The position numbers were made by a program, and so were the translations under genes. Shown one piece after another: positions 34,155 through 45,246 of a stretch of DNA of 64,000 nt (positions within the stretch are counted from its first letter, which is position 1; each line of letters starts with the position of its first letter). Source of the DNA: Lineus longissimus. Taxonomy: Eukaryota; Nemertea; Pilidiophora; Heteronemertea; Lineidae. Where the stretch lies: NCBI RefSeq assembly GCF_910592395.1, contig NC_088319.1, forward strand, positions 6,324,001 to 6,388,000, read 5' to 3'. A model generated the notes under the pieces. The model worked only from the letters and a program-made list of their open reading frames with translations, made no database searches and was not told the origin of the DNA.

Positions 34155-34555
34155 AAATCGTTATTGAGAACTCTCCACTGGCTTCCGATACCATATCGTA
34201 TCGATTTCAAGGTTTTACTCATGGTGTTCAAAGCCAAATACAACATGGCTCCATCATATATCTCGGACATCCTGCCATCGTATGTCCCAGGGCGATCCCT
34301 GAGATCGGATAACCAAGAGTTGTTGGTGACTCCCAGGTATCGCCTTGAGACTTTTGGTGGCAGAAGCTTTACAGTTTATGCCAGCAAATTATGGAACTCG
34401 CTGGACACTAACACCCGCAACAGCTCCACCGTCAGCGAGTTCAAAAGAAGATTAAAAACCAAACTATTTGAACAGTGTTTTTGTTAAGCGCAGCTGAGCA
34501 ATTTTTCTAATTGGATTTTGCGCTATATAAATGCTATTTGTATGTATGTATGTAT
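34155..34555 (+). mobile_element. 3' fragment of a CR1/L2-type LINE
   Basis: Codes the C-terminal end of a LINE reverse-transcriptase protein: 'LRTLHWLPIPYRIDFKVLLM', 'GRSLRSDNQELLVTPRYRLE' and 'GGRSFTVYASKLWNSL' are landmark motifs downstream of the polymerase domain; stop at 34485..34487. The 3' tail 'gcgctatataaatgctattt' and (GTAT)n are typical of CR1/L2 3' ends. 5'-truncated, as usual for these elements. Sits in the right arm of the foldback element. Confidence 0.85.
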
Positions 34556-35419
34556 AAAAAAGTGAAACATTGAATCGAATACGAAACATTGAATGATCAA
34601 TTATCAGGGCAACTATCGAATGAAAATTTGAGCATTATTGCATGAAAAAAGTGAATTATTGCATCAAATATGAAATATTGAATGAACAATTATCGAGTAA
34701 ACATTGCATAAAGAAATGTAACATTGCATCAAATATGAACACACATTGAATGGAAATTTTAACATTGCATAAAAAAGTGTAACATTGCATCAAAAATGAA
34801 ACGATGAATGAACAAAAATCAATATTGCATGAAAAATATTTTTATTGAATATTGCAACATACTGTATATCATGCCTTAGACGATCCCTTACAAACTGAAG
34901 TCTTCTCAGAAATGTAGGATGTCATGCTCAACACGCATGACTGATTGAGTGATGGAGGCGGGGGTTCAATATTGAAGTCCTTGTTCAATATTGAAATTTA
35001 GGTTCAATATTGAAGTCCTTGTTCAATATTGAAATTTGGGTTCAATATCGAAGTTCGGGTTCAATATTGAAATTTGGGTTCAATATTGAAGTGGTTTACT
35101 ATGATTATTGAAATCATGCTTTATCAAGTTATCCTAAAAAGATAAGTGAAAAATCCTTCAGGATACTAAAGAGAGGGGGGGGGGGTAAAATATTAAGACA
35201 GTTCGGTGAAATAATTTCTGGTCGTGGAGAACGATAGAAAACGTAAGATTGTGCTGATGTTTGATGTCGAAAACAATCGTATCAGACAAGTACAAAAATC
35301 ATTTGTTTTCAATTGGAACGGGCGAGACGATGGGAGCCAGGAGAATAATGAGAATGAGAACGATGCGGAATAACGGTTAGGCCGGTCCGTTATGTTTGAG
35401 TCAATTAAAAAAATGCAAT

Positions 35420-38185
35420 GATGCTGAGAAAGTTTGCCTCATGTCATGGAATGTAGAGGGTCTAAAAAACAAATTTGCTGACGAGACATTTTTAAAGTTT
35501 CTTGATGAGAATGATATTTTCTGTCTAACAGAAACATAGTGTGTGGACCAAACTGACCCGGTTGTTCATTTCGAAGGTTATGCAAGTTATGCATCCAATG
35601 CCACAGAATCAAAACGGGGAGGCAGGCCAATGGGCGGAGTTGTCGTGTGTGTGAGAAAAGTTTTGGTAAAATACGTTACAAGAATGCGTGAGCAAACGAG
35701 GAATAATGGTTATCCTTCGAATCTCAAAAGCCGTCTTTGGTGTTTATAAAGACGTTCTTTTCGTGTGCACATACATTCCGCCCCGGGTTCCCCTTTGTTC
35801 ACTGATCCAACAATAAGTGGAATATATATCTTAGAAGATACTCTGTCATTACTGAATTTGGCGTAGGACCAAGTATACTTTATATTGACTGGTGACTTTA
35901 ATGCGCGTACTACAGAACTATTTGACCCGGATGACAATCAGATATGATGATATGATACAGACAGCAGGAGACAAAGGGATATGGAGTCACTTGGGTTTTT
36001 TTTATTGAAGCAGTTGTAAATGGCTTTATTGAATTGACACGTACCTCACAGGATAGTATGGGTAACCGCAGAGGATGAGACCTCGTAGCCCTGTGCAAAA
36101 ACTATGGTGTTCAAATTCTGAATGGTCGAAGCGGTCAAGATGCTGGTATAGGCAATTTCACATTTATCGAAGGAAATGGTAAAAGTGTGATAGATTATTT
36201 CATTATTTCATCACAGCTGTTTTCAGAAGTTGCGAACTTTGGTATTGAAGCGAAAGTTGAATCGTCACATTATGCCTTTAGTCACCATATTCCACGGTAA
36301 GCTGGAAAGTGAGACTGTTATCGAAAATTAATTGAGTAGGCCTACCAACGAGCACAGGTTTGTTTGGGGTGAAAATTTAGAAGATCTCTATGTCCAAGCT
36401 TTGCAATCTGATGCTGCAGCAGGTCTAGAAGAAACCTTAGTATGTTTAGGGGACATAGGAATTGGCATTGAACCCGAAGAGTGCATTGATAAAGCTGTGA
36501 GTCTATTTACTCAGGAATTGTGTAGTGCTGGTGAGAGCTGCAAGAAGGTTTATGGAGAAAAAAAGGCTATAATCTGGGTAAATCTTGGTTTGATATAGAC
36601 TGTAAAAAGTTGAAGAGACTGTGTAATGTGTTACTTGGCCGTTTTCGAAGGAGTCGGTCAGACGTCGATTTCCTTTCCTATAGGACAACACGTACTCAAC
36701 TTAAAGCATTGTGTAGAGCCAAAAAGCATAGGTGGCAGGCGATGAATGCCGAGAGGCTAGAGCAAACGGGTAGTGATGTTAATTCAAATTCCTTTTGGAA
36801 ATGGATAAAGAATACAAATCTGTCACAGAAAAGCGGTAATGAAATTAGTATTGGGAAATGGCAAAATATTTTGAACGGCTACATAATGTTGACGATGGAG
36901 TTGCCAGTGACGACAATGTTAATGTTATTGATGAAAGGATCCCAGTGGTAATCGTGGGAGACGTCAATCGTGTTGATACAAATTCTGAAATACCTAACTT
37001 GTTGATTGATGAAATACGTAGTTCATCAATTACTGAGGAAGAAGTGGACAGTGAGATAAAATCCCTGAAAGCAGGTAAAGCATCTGGACCGGATATGATT
37101 ATTCAAGAATTTATAAAATGTGGTTACAATGTACATTGACGGTCTTGACTAGATTATTGAATGTCGCTTTTGATGTTGGTTATTTTTTTCAATGGAATGG
37201 AGTAAATCAATTGTGATCCCACTTTTTAAAAAGGGAGATGCTTCAAAATTGGACAACTACCGAGGTATATCACCATTTAGTATTGTAAGTAAAGAATATG
37301 TGAAGGTTTTGAGCAGCAGGTTAAGATTTTGGGCGGATGCCACAGATGATTTTACTGTACCTTTATTGACTTTTCAAAAGCCTTTGATTTTGTGAACAGA
37401 GGTAAATTATTGAGGTTGCTGGAGTTGAAGAGAATAAATGGAAAACTTTTAAATGCCATAAAGGCAATTTATAAGTGTGTACAGACATGTGTCAGAGTTG
37501 GTCAACAATGTTCCGAGTATTTCGATAGTACATTGGGTTTGAAACAAGGATGTATTTTAAGCCCATTGTTGTTCTCACTATATATAAATGAACTTACTGG
37601 AAAAATAGAAGAAGTGGCCTTCGAGGGACATGGCTCGGTGAAGATAAACCTAGAATACATCTATTATTATTTACTGATGACATCGTGTTCTTCTCAGACA
37701 ACAAAAGTACTTAACAAGCTTTATTAAATATTCTAGAGGAGCACAATCGAGAATGGGGTTTGAAGGTAAATTCAACGAAAAGTAAGATTATGGTATTAAG
37801 AAAAGGAGGTAGAGTTGCAGCCTCTGAAACATGGACATACTCTGGGCAAGAATTGGAGATTGTGGACGAGTATATATACCTAGGGGTGAGGTTTACATCA
37901 GGCCCCATGTACGAATATGGCAAGTTACAGGGCGGACAAAGGTGAAGGAGCCGCCACTGGTTGTTTTCGTTCATGAGACAACTTTGGCAACCTACCAAAC
38001 AATGTTCTTTAAGATTTTTGACACAAAGATTAAGCCTGTTATGACGTACGGTTCAGCGATCTGGGGAAATGAAGAATACCAATGTATTGAACGAGTACAA
38101 CTGTATTGTTGTAAGCGACATATGGCCGTGTCAACGCAAGCTCATAATACTGCAGTGTTGGGTGATTGTGGTAGAGCGAAACATA
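35420..38185 (+). mobile_element. I-like LINE, 5' and central part (degenerate)
   Basis: Non-LTR retrotransposon pieces in order. APE endonuclease start 'CLMSWNVEGLKNKF' (about 35431) with 'CLTET'; 'LTGDFNART' (about 35887) and 'IDYFII' (about 36190). Then linker, then RT: 'GKASGPD' (about 37073), 'PLFKKGDASKLDNYRGISPF' (about 37218), 'DFSKAFDFVN', 'GLKQGCILSPLLFSLYINEL' (about 37537), and the catalytic box as 'LFTDDIVFF' (about 37671) with T where A is usual. 'EYIYLGVRF' and a C-terminal region follow. Many frameshifts and stops. Interrupted at 38185 by a pogo-like transposon and continued at 40237. Confidence 0.8.
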
Positions 38186-40236
38186 CTGTATACGTTGCAT
38201 TTGCTGGCCACCACAAGAAGACCAGAATAGGCCTATATTACTCCTTATACATGTTTTAGGCCTTCATAGATCAACTGCATTGTTCAGGGAATTAGGCCTA
38301 GGCCTGTGGGAAAAACTGACATAATAACACATTGATTTGAACACACGGGGCTTTATTGGAGAGCATTACCCTATCAATCTCACTCATCGAAATCTTCAAG
38401 AAAATGAAGATCATCTTCATAATTATCAGCATCAACTTCAAAGTGTACCTCATCATTTTGATGAGGCGGATTTTCTTGATTACCTTCAAGCCCACTCACT
38501 CTCCATGCTGTATTGATTGCTTCTGGGGCAATTCTCTCCCAGGCAGTTGATACCATCTGAATTACAGCATCCCTGGTGATTTGTGGGGAACGACCATGAA
38601 TGTCATTGTTCTCAATTTTCCACTCCTTCCATAGGCGTCTCATTGTACATTTGAAGCTGCGGATGATGGTCAGATCCAAAGGTTGTACCAGGTACATCTC
38701 CCTGGTATCAGCCCTATGGACCCGGGAGCGTCCTCTACATGGTCACGCACTTGTTGATGCCGGTGCGCTGGGAACATGTCCCAAATTAGGAGGAATGGAA
38801 AGTTGTCTCCCACAAACGATATGAGGCAATCATTTACCCAAGCAATCAGTGTCTGCCAACTTGCCCAGCCTGTTTGCGAGCCCGTTACCCGCACACCATT
38901 GGGAGCAGTTGCCCGAAGTCGAGCGATTTCTGGACCATCATCGCGCAGACCCTTGAAAATTATGCTTGCAGGGAGTTTTCCCCCACACGCAGTCATTGCT
39001 AAAGTCACCGTACACCCTAATTTTGCATTTCCTCGCGAAGTTCGTATGTCCACTTGTTTCAAACCTTTCAAAGAGTACGTGTACGTGGGTGCGATGTCCC
39101 AAAGAACAAAAGTTTCATCCATGTTGACGATAATCTGTATTCCATTATCATTGATAATGTTTCGGACCTCATTTTGAAATGCCGTTACCAACTCTGCAGC
39201 ATTGAGCGGTATTGATGTAGAGTCTTTGCAAGTCTTCCTGTAGCTAATACCATGACGAGTCAAGAAACCTTGTAACCATCCACTTGATGCTGAAAATGGT
39301 ATGAGATGAGGGCGCAGTTCCATCCAATGTTCTCTCTGTTCCTCAGAAAGATCGTGCCACCAAATGTTGAAGAACCGTTCACCCTGGAACATCAGGTCAC
39401 TCACAGCTATTGGAAGACCATGTTCTCGACACTGTAGGAACCAATCATTTAAGAGTCTCTCTACCTCTGGCCATCTACCTGAAATGAGAGAGGAAAATCG
39501 TAAGGGCCACATCACCTGCGGGCCTACCAGCCCCCAACTACATTTCACCTCATTCACCTGATTCATTTCCCCGATGCACCAAGGTCATCAGGATAACTAA
39601 CCTGTGCCATCAATTCCATGTTGCCTTAGCCTTTGCATCTGTCGCAATCTGTATGTGGATTCTCGGTGTCTCTCGCGCAATTCATCCTCTTCCTGTATCC
39701 ATCGCGCAATGGTCCTTCGGGGAATGCCACGTAGCTGTCCATATTCTGAAGGAGTAATCCCATTTGGCCTTGCAATGTTCAGCTCATGGTACTCATCAAG
39801 TCGCCTGATACGAATATCTAATGAGTAGGCGTTCAGTCTGCGAGGAATTACGACGTTTTCATTATCACCAACAGCATCATTTTCATTACGGTCCTCCTCA
39901 GCTCCATTCCCATTGTCCTTGCACCAAAGACGGTGCAAAATCAGGAGAAAAAGAATTGTCCTTACAAGCATGCTGACAACATCAACTGCCTTGGCCTCAA
40001 CATCTTGCTAATCAATATTGCATAAGATTGTTTTCAAAGGCCTAACTTTCATTGACAGTTAATGTCAGTGTGCCAGCAGACTGCTGACAGGGCAATCCGT
40101 AGCTTCCAAAATTATTATACAACATTTCAGTGAATGGTGACAAATGGAACTCTCCTCGTGGCCTTAAACACGTATAAGGAGTAATATAGGCCTATTCTGG
40201 TCTTCATGTGGTGGCCAGCAAATGCAACGTATACAG
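38186..40236 (-). mobile_element. Pogo-like DNA transposon, complete ends
   Basis: 2051 bp between inverted 77-bp termini (38186..38262 and 40160..40236) that differ at only three positions; each starts CTGTATACGTTGCATTTGCT. Flanked by TA on both sides (38184..38185, 40237..40238), the Tc1/mariner-pogo target duplication. Encodes one two-exon transposase on the minus strand. It splits the LINE between 'GDCGRAKH' and 'CNTKIKCIKY', and removing it restores the expected order. Confidence 0.9.
38380..39971 (-). pseudogene. Pogo-like DDE transposase, two exons, one frameshift
   Basis: Exon 1 is 39971..39602 and exon 2 is 39478..38380. The 123-bp intron has donor ACAG|GTTAGT and acceptor TCATTTCAG and joins in phase. 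Exon 1 holds a helix-turn-helix (GITPSEYGQLRGIPRRTIAR). Exon 2 starts with a CENP-B-type second DNA-binding part ending 'GWLQGFLTRHGISYRK'. The DDE domain follows: first Asp in 'NMDETF', second in 'IWDMFPAH', third in 'QPLDL'. Between the second and third Asp one base is missing (about 38696), so the main frame ends early and the last 106 codons, with an acidic tail, lie in another frame. The start is unsure because residues 1-20 look hydrophobic and unusual. AATAAA (minus) at 38357..38352 follows the stop. Confidence 0.85.
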
Positions 40237-41002
40237 TAGTTGTAATACGAAAATTAAATGTATAAAGTACATGTATTGGTTTAGAGTGCTAGGAATGCCG
40301 TCAGATAGATACGCAAAACTAGCCTACCAAATGCAAGTCCAGGATTTAGAAAACGGTACAACAAAGTGGGCCTCTGACATTAGAAAAATATTATGTAGTG
40401 TAGGTTTTCAGTATGTATGGCTGAATCAAGGTGTAGAAATGAGGCGCTTTTTATTTCCTTATATTCTCAACGAGTGTATGATGTGGATCGTCAGGGATGG
40501 TCGAATAAACTAGGTCAGTCATTTACTTTATCATGTTACTAATACTATAAAAATCTGCTAGAATCAGAGTGGTATCTGAACGTTACAACAGTTAAGCATT
40601 TTACGAATGCATCGGCAAGTTTTAGGTGTGGCTTATTTAGAGACACCCACACAAGGAAAATAGTTGTTTGTCGCTATTGCAATAGAAACGAATTGGACGA
40701 TGAATTTCATGTTTTGAATGCATGTGTATTTTTACAAGATCTTAGTACCAGATTGTTACCTTTCTCCGAGCCGACGAGATATTCCTTTGTCTCCTTAAGG
40801 AATAGTAAGCGTGCAGAAACCTTGCATAGTTTGTCAATTTTTCTATACAAGAGTAGGGGTAAGAGACTTGAATTCTAATTATATTACTTTGTTTTGTCAT
40901 CTTGAGTTGTATTGCTTGATATATTAATTTGTGTTATTGTGAGGAGTCGATGGCCTTAATCATAAATAAAAGTTTATCATTTATTATTATATTATTATTA
41001 TT
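40237..41002 (+). mobile_element. I-like LINE, 3' part
   Basis: Resumes with 'CNTKIKCIKY' and 'LGMPSDRYAKLAYQMQ' (about 40238..40345), then 'WLNQGVEM'. A terminal zinc-type motif follows, 'CRYCNRNELDDEFHVLNACV' (C-x2-C ... H-x4-C, about 40672). A tail with AATAAA (about 40963) and (TTA)n ends at about 41002. The match to usual LINE C-termini and its AT tail mark the true 3' end. Confidence 0.8.
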
Positions 41003-41120
41003 ATTCACATGCATATAAATAGTTCATTTATTCATGAAATGAAGACCTGTGAGGGTTGAAATCAACTCTGATTTTTGACGATGATGATGATGATGATGAT
41101 GTTTATGATATTGTAGCGGT
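41003..41120 (+). repeat. Stray copy of the GPCR B 3' UTR
   Basis: 'attcatgaaatgaagacctg' and 'tgagggttgaaatcaa' followed by a GAT tract match 28101..28210 and 9052..9190. No receptor coding sequence is adjacent; the LINE 3' end directly precedes it. Confidence 0.8.
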
Positions 41121-41277
41121 ACGTATAAACTTCGCAACTCTGAACTCGAACCCAAAGACTAAACCAACTAAGATATAAGTATATTTACATTATTTATTAT
41201 CCACGTCACTCTAACTTCTTATCTAAATTACAACCGACACTGAAACATTACAAAATTATCAACAAGAGCTGATATAA

Positions 41278-42470
41278 AAGAATCGGTAAAAAGCAACGGA
41301 AAAAAGACAACGGAAAAAAAGCCCGGTAAAAAAGACAACAGGTAAAAAAGGCAACGGTAAAAAAGGCAACGGAAAAAAAGACAACAGGTAAAAAAGCAAC
41401 AGTAAAAAAGACAACAGGTAAAAAAAGCAACGGAAAGAAAGACAACCATCTAGGTAAAAAAGACAACAGGTAAAAGAGATGACTACTATCAAAGAGGACC
41501 CAATTAACTTTCACACTACAGCCAAATTAGTTGTACTGATTTACTAGTATTCAGTATTGCCTCATTTCCAGAGGAAGGGTTCCATCTTATTAGCCAACAA
41601 AGCTTCATTAAAGGGAGGAAAATCATCATTGATCTGTCCGGCACTTTATGTCATAGAGTGGGCAGTTTCCTCTGTCGTATCCGGTTTCCTTCTACATTGT
41701 ACATGTACAAGTTTGCTTTACAATTGCCCAATATGATTTGAGAGATAATAATGTCCAAGTTGACGCTCAGCTCTCAACTCAATATTTTTATCATCGCTCT
41801 ATTTGGCGAGTGTAGGCCCGTCCTTGGTCGAACACCATTTTGGTTGAAGAGATGCGCCTGAGTTGGTCTGTACTCCTCTGACAAAATAAAGGGATGGATC
41901 AACAAATTGTCAACAACATGTCTTTGATTGGGGAAGTCTCGCGTCGGAATATGAATTCTGCTTATTCCTGACAGTAAAGGCCTGTTTACACTACTTTTGA
42001 ACACTTTTTTCGGTGGTCTGCCACTCCAGTTTGCTATTTTTGCATAATTTGAAATTTCGCTTCAATTTTGATTGACCCAATTATTTTTATACCTGTCACC
42101 GTCGACCTCTTCATCCTTTTAATAGAAAGTTAGTTGCTCCCAATCAGTTCAACCCCTGACAAAAGTTCTGAATGAATTTATAGGGTCGAATTAGAAGTTA
42201 TCATTATATTATCTTTTCCCGTTGCTTTTTCCCCATTGTCTTTTTTACCTAGATGGTTGTCTTTTTTTCCGTTGCTTTTTTTACCCGTTGCCTTTTTTAC
42301 CTAGATTGTTGCTTTTTTTCCGTTGCTTTTTTACCTGTTGTCTTTTTTTCCGTTGTCTTTTTTACCTGTTGTCTTTTTTACCCGTTGTCTTTTTTACTGT
42401 TGTCTTTTTTACCGGGCTTTTTTTCCGTTGTCTTTTTTTCCGTTGCTTTTTTTACCTAGATTTTCCGTCA
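41278..42470. repeat. Foldback-like structure with A-rich minisatellite arms
   Basis: The left arm (41278..41476) is 12-16-bp units of ggtaaaaaagacaac/gcaacgga. The right arm (42217..42465) is the inverted form. Order is mirrored in places: the 'aagcccggtaaaaaagacaa' variant and the 'catctaggtaaaa' variant occur in both arms. The ~740-bp core (41477..42216) has no credible gene. Frames rich in Leu/Phe/Cys (minus 41228..41514; plus 42222..42509) are minisatellite translation. Confidence 0.8.
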
Positions 42471-43706
42471 ACCAGATCGGACCGAAATTCTTTGTCAGAA
42501 GTTATATGACATAGCAACGTAGTCTCCTCCAAACAAACCTGGTATATGTACGATTGACATCTGGCCTTTATATCGTTGGCATTCTACTATTAATGAACAG
42601 CCAATCAGGAGTCCGTTATAGTGAAGGAGGTTAGGTTGTTGATCTTTTGTTTTAATAAATGGTCACTGCCCGCTCGTCCCCGCTCCCCGGGCGCCCGCCC
42701 GCCCCCGTCCCCGCCTCTCCACTTCACTTCCACCCTACCATAGGCCCCGCATTTAGGCCCTACCCTTTTTAGTGCAGGCAATGCTTTGAATTACCGAACA
42801 TCTGCCTTTGACGTCCCCGTTATGCGCTCCGACCGTGCGCCCCGACCAGTACGAACTGCCGGTGTAAAAGTAGAAAATGTCCCCTGGAAAAAGTGTCCGG
42901 CCCTATTGTATTCTGCTATAATAATAATAGTTTTGTGGTCCTATCATCTGGTCTATCGAGACCATGACTGACAATGCAATAGCTCAGAGATTGAAGCGCA
43001 TAATAGAATCCTTTGTTTCCCGGACATTCTATCCTAGGACATTTTGAACTTCTACACCGATCCAGTGTAATCGTTATTGTAGTCCTCTGAAGATATCAAC
43101 CCGAGTCAGCTTGCAAGCACAAGGAAAAAAGTGGAAGAGTACCCTCCCCTGATCCACACCCACAAACGTGCCCGCCCACGGACCCCAACCACCTTGACCA
43201 CGCCTTTGGCTGCACATTGATTTTTTTACTCTCTCCGCCTCACGTTTGATTGGAAATGCCCTCAAGCTCAGGATGATAGGCCTACTTTTTCCTATTCCGC
43301 TGGGTGAATAGTCAACCGAACGTAATCACGACGCCAACGGAGGTTCTTCGAATGCATTGCGAAAGTGACGAAATCAGCGCCTCTAGTGTCAAGATTGCGA
43401 AATGCCCGGTTCAATTGTCGAAATATATCGGGACGAAATGGATTCTACCAGTGACAATAATGATACAGGTAATAGCATGGTTAATGAAGATTTAGCAGGT
43501 ATCAATATTATTGTGAAGTTGTCTTTACATAATCGACATTGGCGGCGTTTGGCCAACCAAACCAGCCAGCCCCTTTCGGTACAGCCTATGCATGAACAGC
43601 AGGCAGCTGCTGCGCAGACTGACAGAGGTATAAAGTTATTTATGGACCCTTGACATTTAATAATAAGCGGAATATGAATATGAATATGATTATGAATATT
43701 TATTGG
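42471..43706. other. Intergenic; GC-rich patch and small ORFs
   Basis: Starts with a module fragment (42475..42515, 'agatcggaccgaaattct'). Bases 42665..42720 are very C-rich. A frame at 43402..43653 (ATG in atgccCGG context) is acidic then basic and reaches a donor-like ACAG|GTAATA near 43468; nothing identifies it. Confidence 0.35.
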
Positions 43707-44216
43707 GGGGATCTTCGTTTTATAGTTGACATCAGGGTCTTCCTTTTATAGTTGGGGGGATCTTCGTTTTATAGTTGACATTAGGGTCTTCCTTTTATAG
43801 TTGGGGGATCTTCGTTTTATAGTTGACATCAGGGTCTTCCTTTTATAGATGGGGGGATTTTCGTTTTATAGTTGACATCAGGGTCTTCCTTTTATAGTTG
43901 GGGGGATCTTCGTTTTATAGTTGACATCAGGGTCTTCCTTTTATAGTTGGGGGATCTTCGTTTTATAGTTGACATTAGGGTCTTCCTTTTATAGTTGGGG
44001 GGATCTTCGTTTTATAGTTGACATTAGGGTCTTCCTTTTATAGTTGGGGGGATCTTCGTTTTATAGTTGACATCAGGGTCTTCCTTTTATAGTTGGGGGA
44101 TCTTCGTTTTATAGTTGACATTAGGGTCTTCCTTTTATAGATGGGGGGATCTTCGTTTTATAGTTGACATTAGGGTCTTCCTTTTATAGTTGGGGGGATC
44201 TTCGTTTTATAGTTTT
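43707..44216. repeat. 47-bp minisatellite, ~11 copies
   Basis: Units 'ggggatcttcgttttatagt' + 'tgacatyagggtcttcctt' + 'ttatagttg' vary by one base in the G-run and at c/t in acatcagg/acattagg. Very low divergence, so recently expanded or homogenised. Continues into 'atcttcggtcttcg' short repeats to about 44260. Confidence 0.9.
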
Positions 44217-44260
44217 GGGTGGGTCTTCTATCTTCGATCTTCGGTCTTCGATCTTCGGTT

Positions 44261-44555
44261 TATAGACACCCGCGCAAATGGGCTATTTGGAGCGTTTTTC
44301 TCAGCAAATATGTGTAGTGTTCATTAAAAAACTTAGGGTGGTTGATGCTTTCTTGGCTGATTTGTGTTTGAAGTAGTGTTTTGAGAGCCTCAAACTTCTG
44401 AAGTGAGCTGTGTGCATGGTTTCCACATTTTAGTGCAACCCGAGGGAACTTTGGTAGAGCATCTTGGTTGCGTGTCCAAAACACTACACTCTCAGAACGA
44501 GGCTTATGCATTTTCCATTTAAAAGTTGACTTTACGGTACCAAGGTATTTTAGAA
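44261..44555 (-). repeat. Dispersed repeat R4, copy 1
   Basis: About 150 bp (44405..44555) recur inverted at 63844..64000: 'ccacattttagtgcaacccg', 'agcatcttggttgcgtgtcc', 'ggtaccaaggtattttagaa'. The minus strand is open for 83 codons (44511..44260), but no family is recognised and the second copy does not keep the frame. Ends exactly at the BEL LTR. Confidence 0.65.
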
Positions 44556-45246
44556 TGTTGATTATTCCTTTTCAAAAACTTGTATTGGTGCCAGAAAGAC
44601 AGGCACAACCAAGGCACAACCAGCTGGTTGTGACAGGACGAAGACAGTGACGTCACAGACGAAGCACATGGTCGCGCACTGGGACGGCCGACTAGTGCTG
44701 CCTCATCGCAATACGAAATGGAACTAAAACAGAGCCACACTGGCTTGGAAAATCTCTGCAAAATAGGCCTCCAAAGGGAGCCAGACCCCACTAAATATGA
44801 TTAACATGTTGTACGATGCCCCGTAGTTAATAAAAGGCCCTACAGTAGGCCAAGGAACCGATAACAAGCTTATTTTAAGAGCCGCATCTCACGGACAGCG
44901 ATTTGACGCAATCCAGCATCCACTAGCGATGAGGGACCGTCGGAAGGCCGTCACAAAAGAGGCTTCAAAGGCACTTATGACCAAGTTGTCACTGGAAATA
45001 TACGAGTTGCATGGGAGGAGGGGTTTCTTATGCATCTTTTAAAGCCTTTCTGGCTATACTAACCTCTTTGGTTCTCATTTTATGATACGTAAATTGGCGA
45101 AAGTCGAAGGGCTCAGACAGCCATAAAAATCACGCAGTGGCAAAAGCGTGCATTGAGAACCACTTCACAGCGCATGCACAGAAATGTTTGTAGTTCCGTA
45201 TCCGGAATAAATTAGGAGTTTTGCGGGAAAGGGACGGGCATTTACA
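44556..45246 (-). repeat. BEL/Pao 3' LTR
   Basis: 691 bp, near-identical to 50841..51531. Read on the minus strand it starts TGTAAATGCC and ends AATCAACA, giving the TG...CA ends expected of LTRs. Contains a CRE (44648..44655). A purine-rich TTTTGGGGGAG lies immediately upstream on the minus strand (polypurine tract). Confidence 0.9.

Larger units (their letters stand above)
32605..35210. mobile_element. Large foldback element
   Basis: Two long inverted arms, about 32605..33483 and 33988..35210, around a ~500-bp core. From outside inward both arms show: 'cctctctttagt' and 'aaagca.gatttcaat'; clustered TTCAATATTGAA palindromes; 'ggcatgatata'; 'gttgcaatattcaataaaaa'; many 'atgcaatgtt'/'cattcaatgttt' subrepeats; 'tttggcaattattcattcaa'; 'tatttatgcgaaaactgcat'; and 'gctgattggctaatctcgtg'. 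The order is mirrored, so the whole can fold into one stem. The right arm is ~0.4 kb longer because a LINE fragment sits in it. No transposase frame is present, so it would need one in trans. Built like known FB/TFB foldback transposons; superfamily unknown. Confidence 0.85.

Noticed and set aside
38776-39177. 133-codon plus-strand ORF opposite the pogo transposase
   Set aside because: Antisense shadow of the DDE domain.
41228-42509. Leu/Phe/Cys-rich ORFs resembling membrane proteins
   Set aside because: They are translations of the A-rich/T-rich minisatellite arms.
43707-44216. CRISPR-like array
   Set aside because: Unit is a continuous 47-bp tandem repeat without unique spacers, in animal nuclear DNA.
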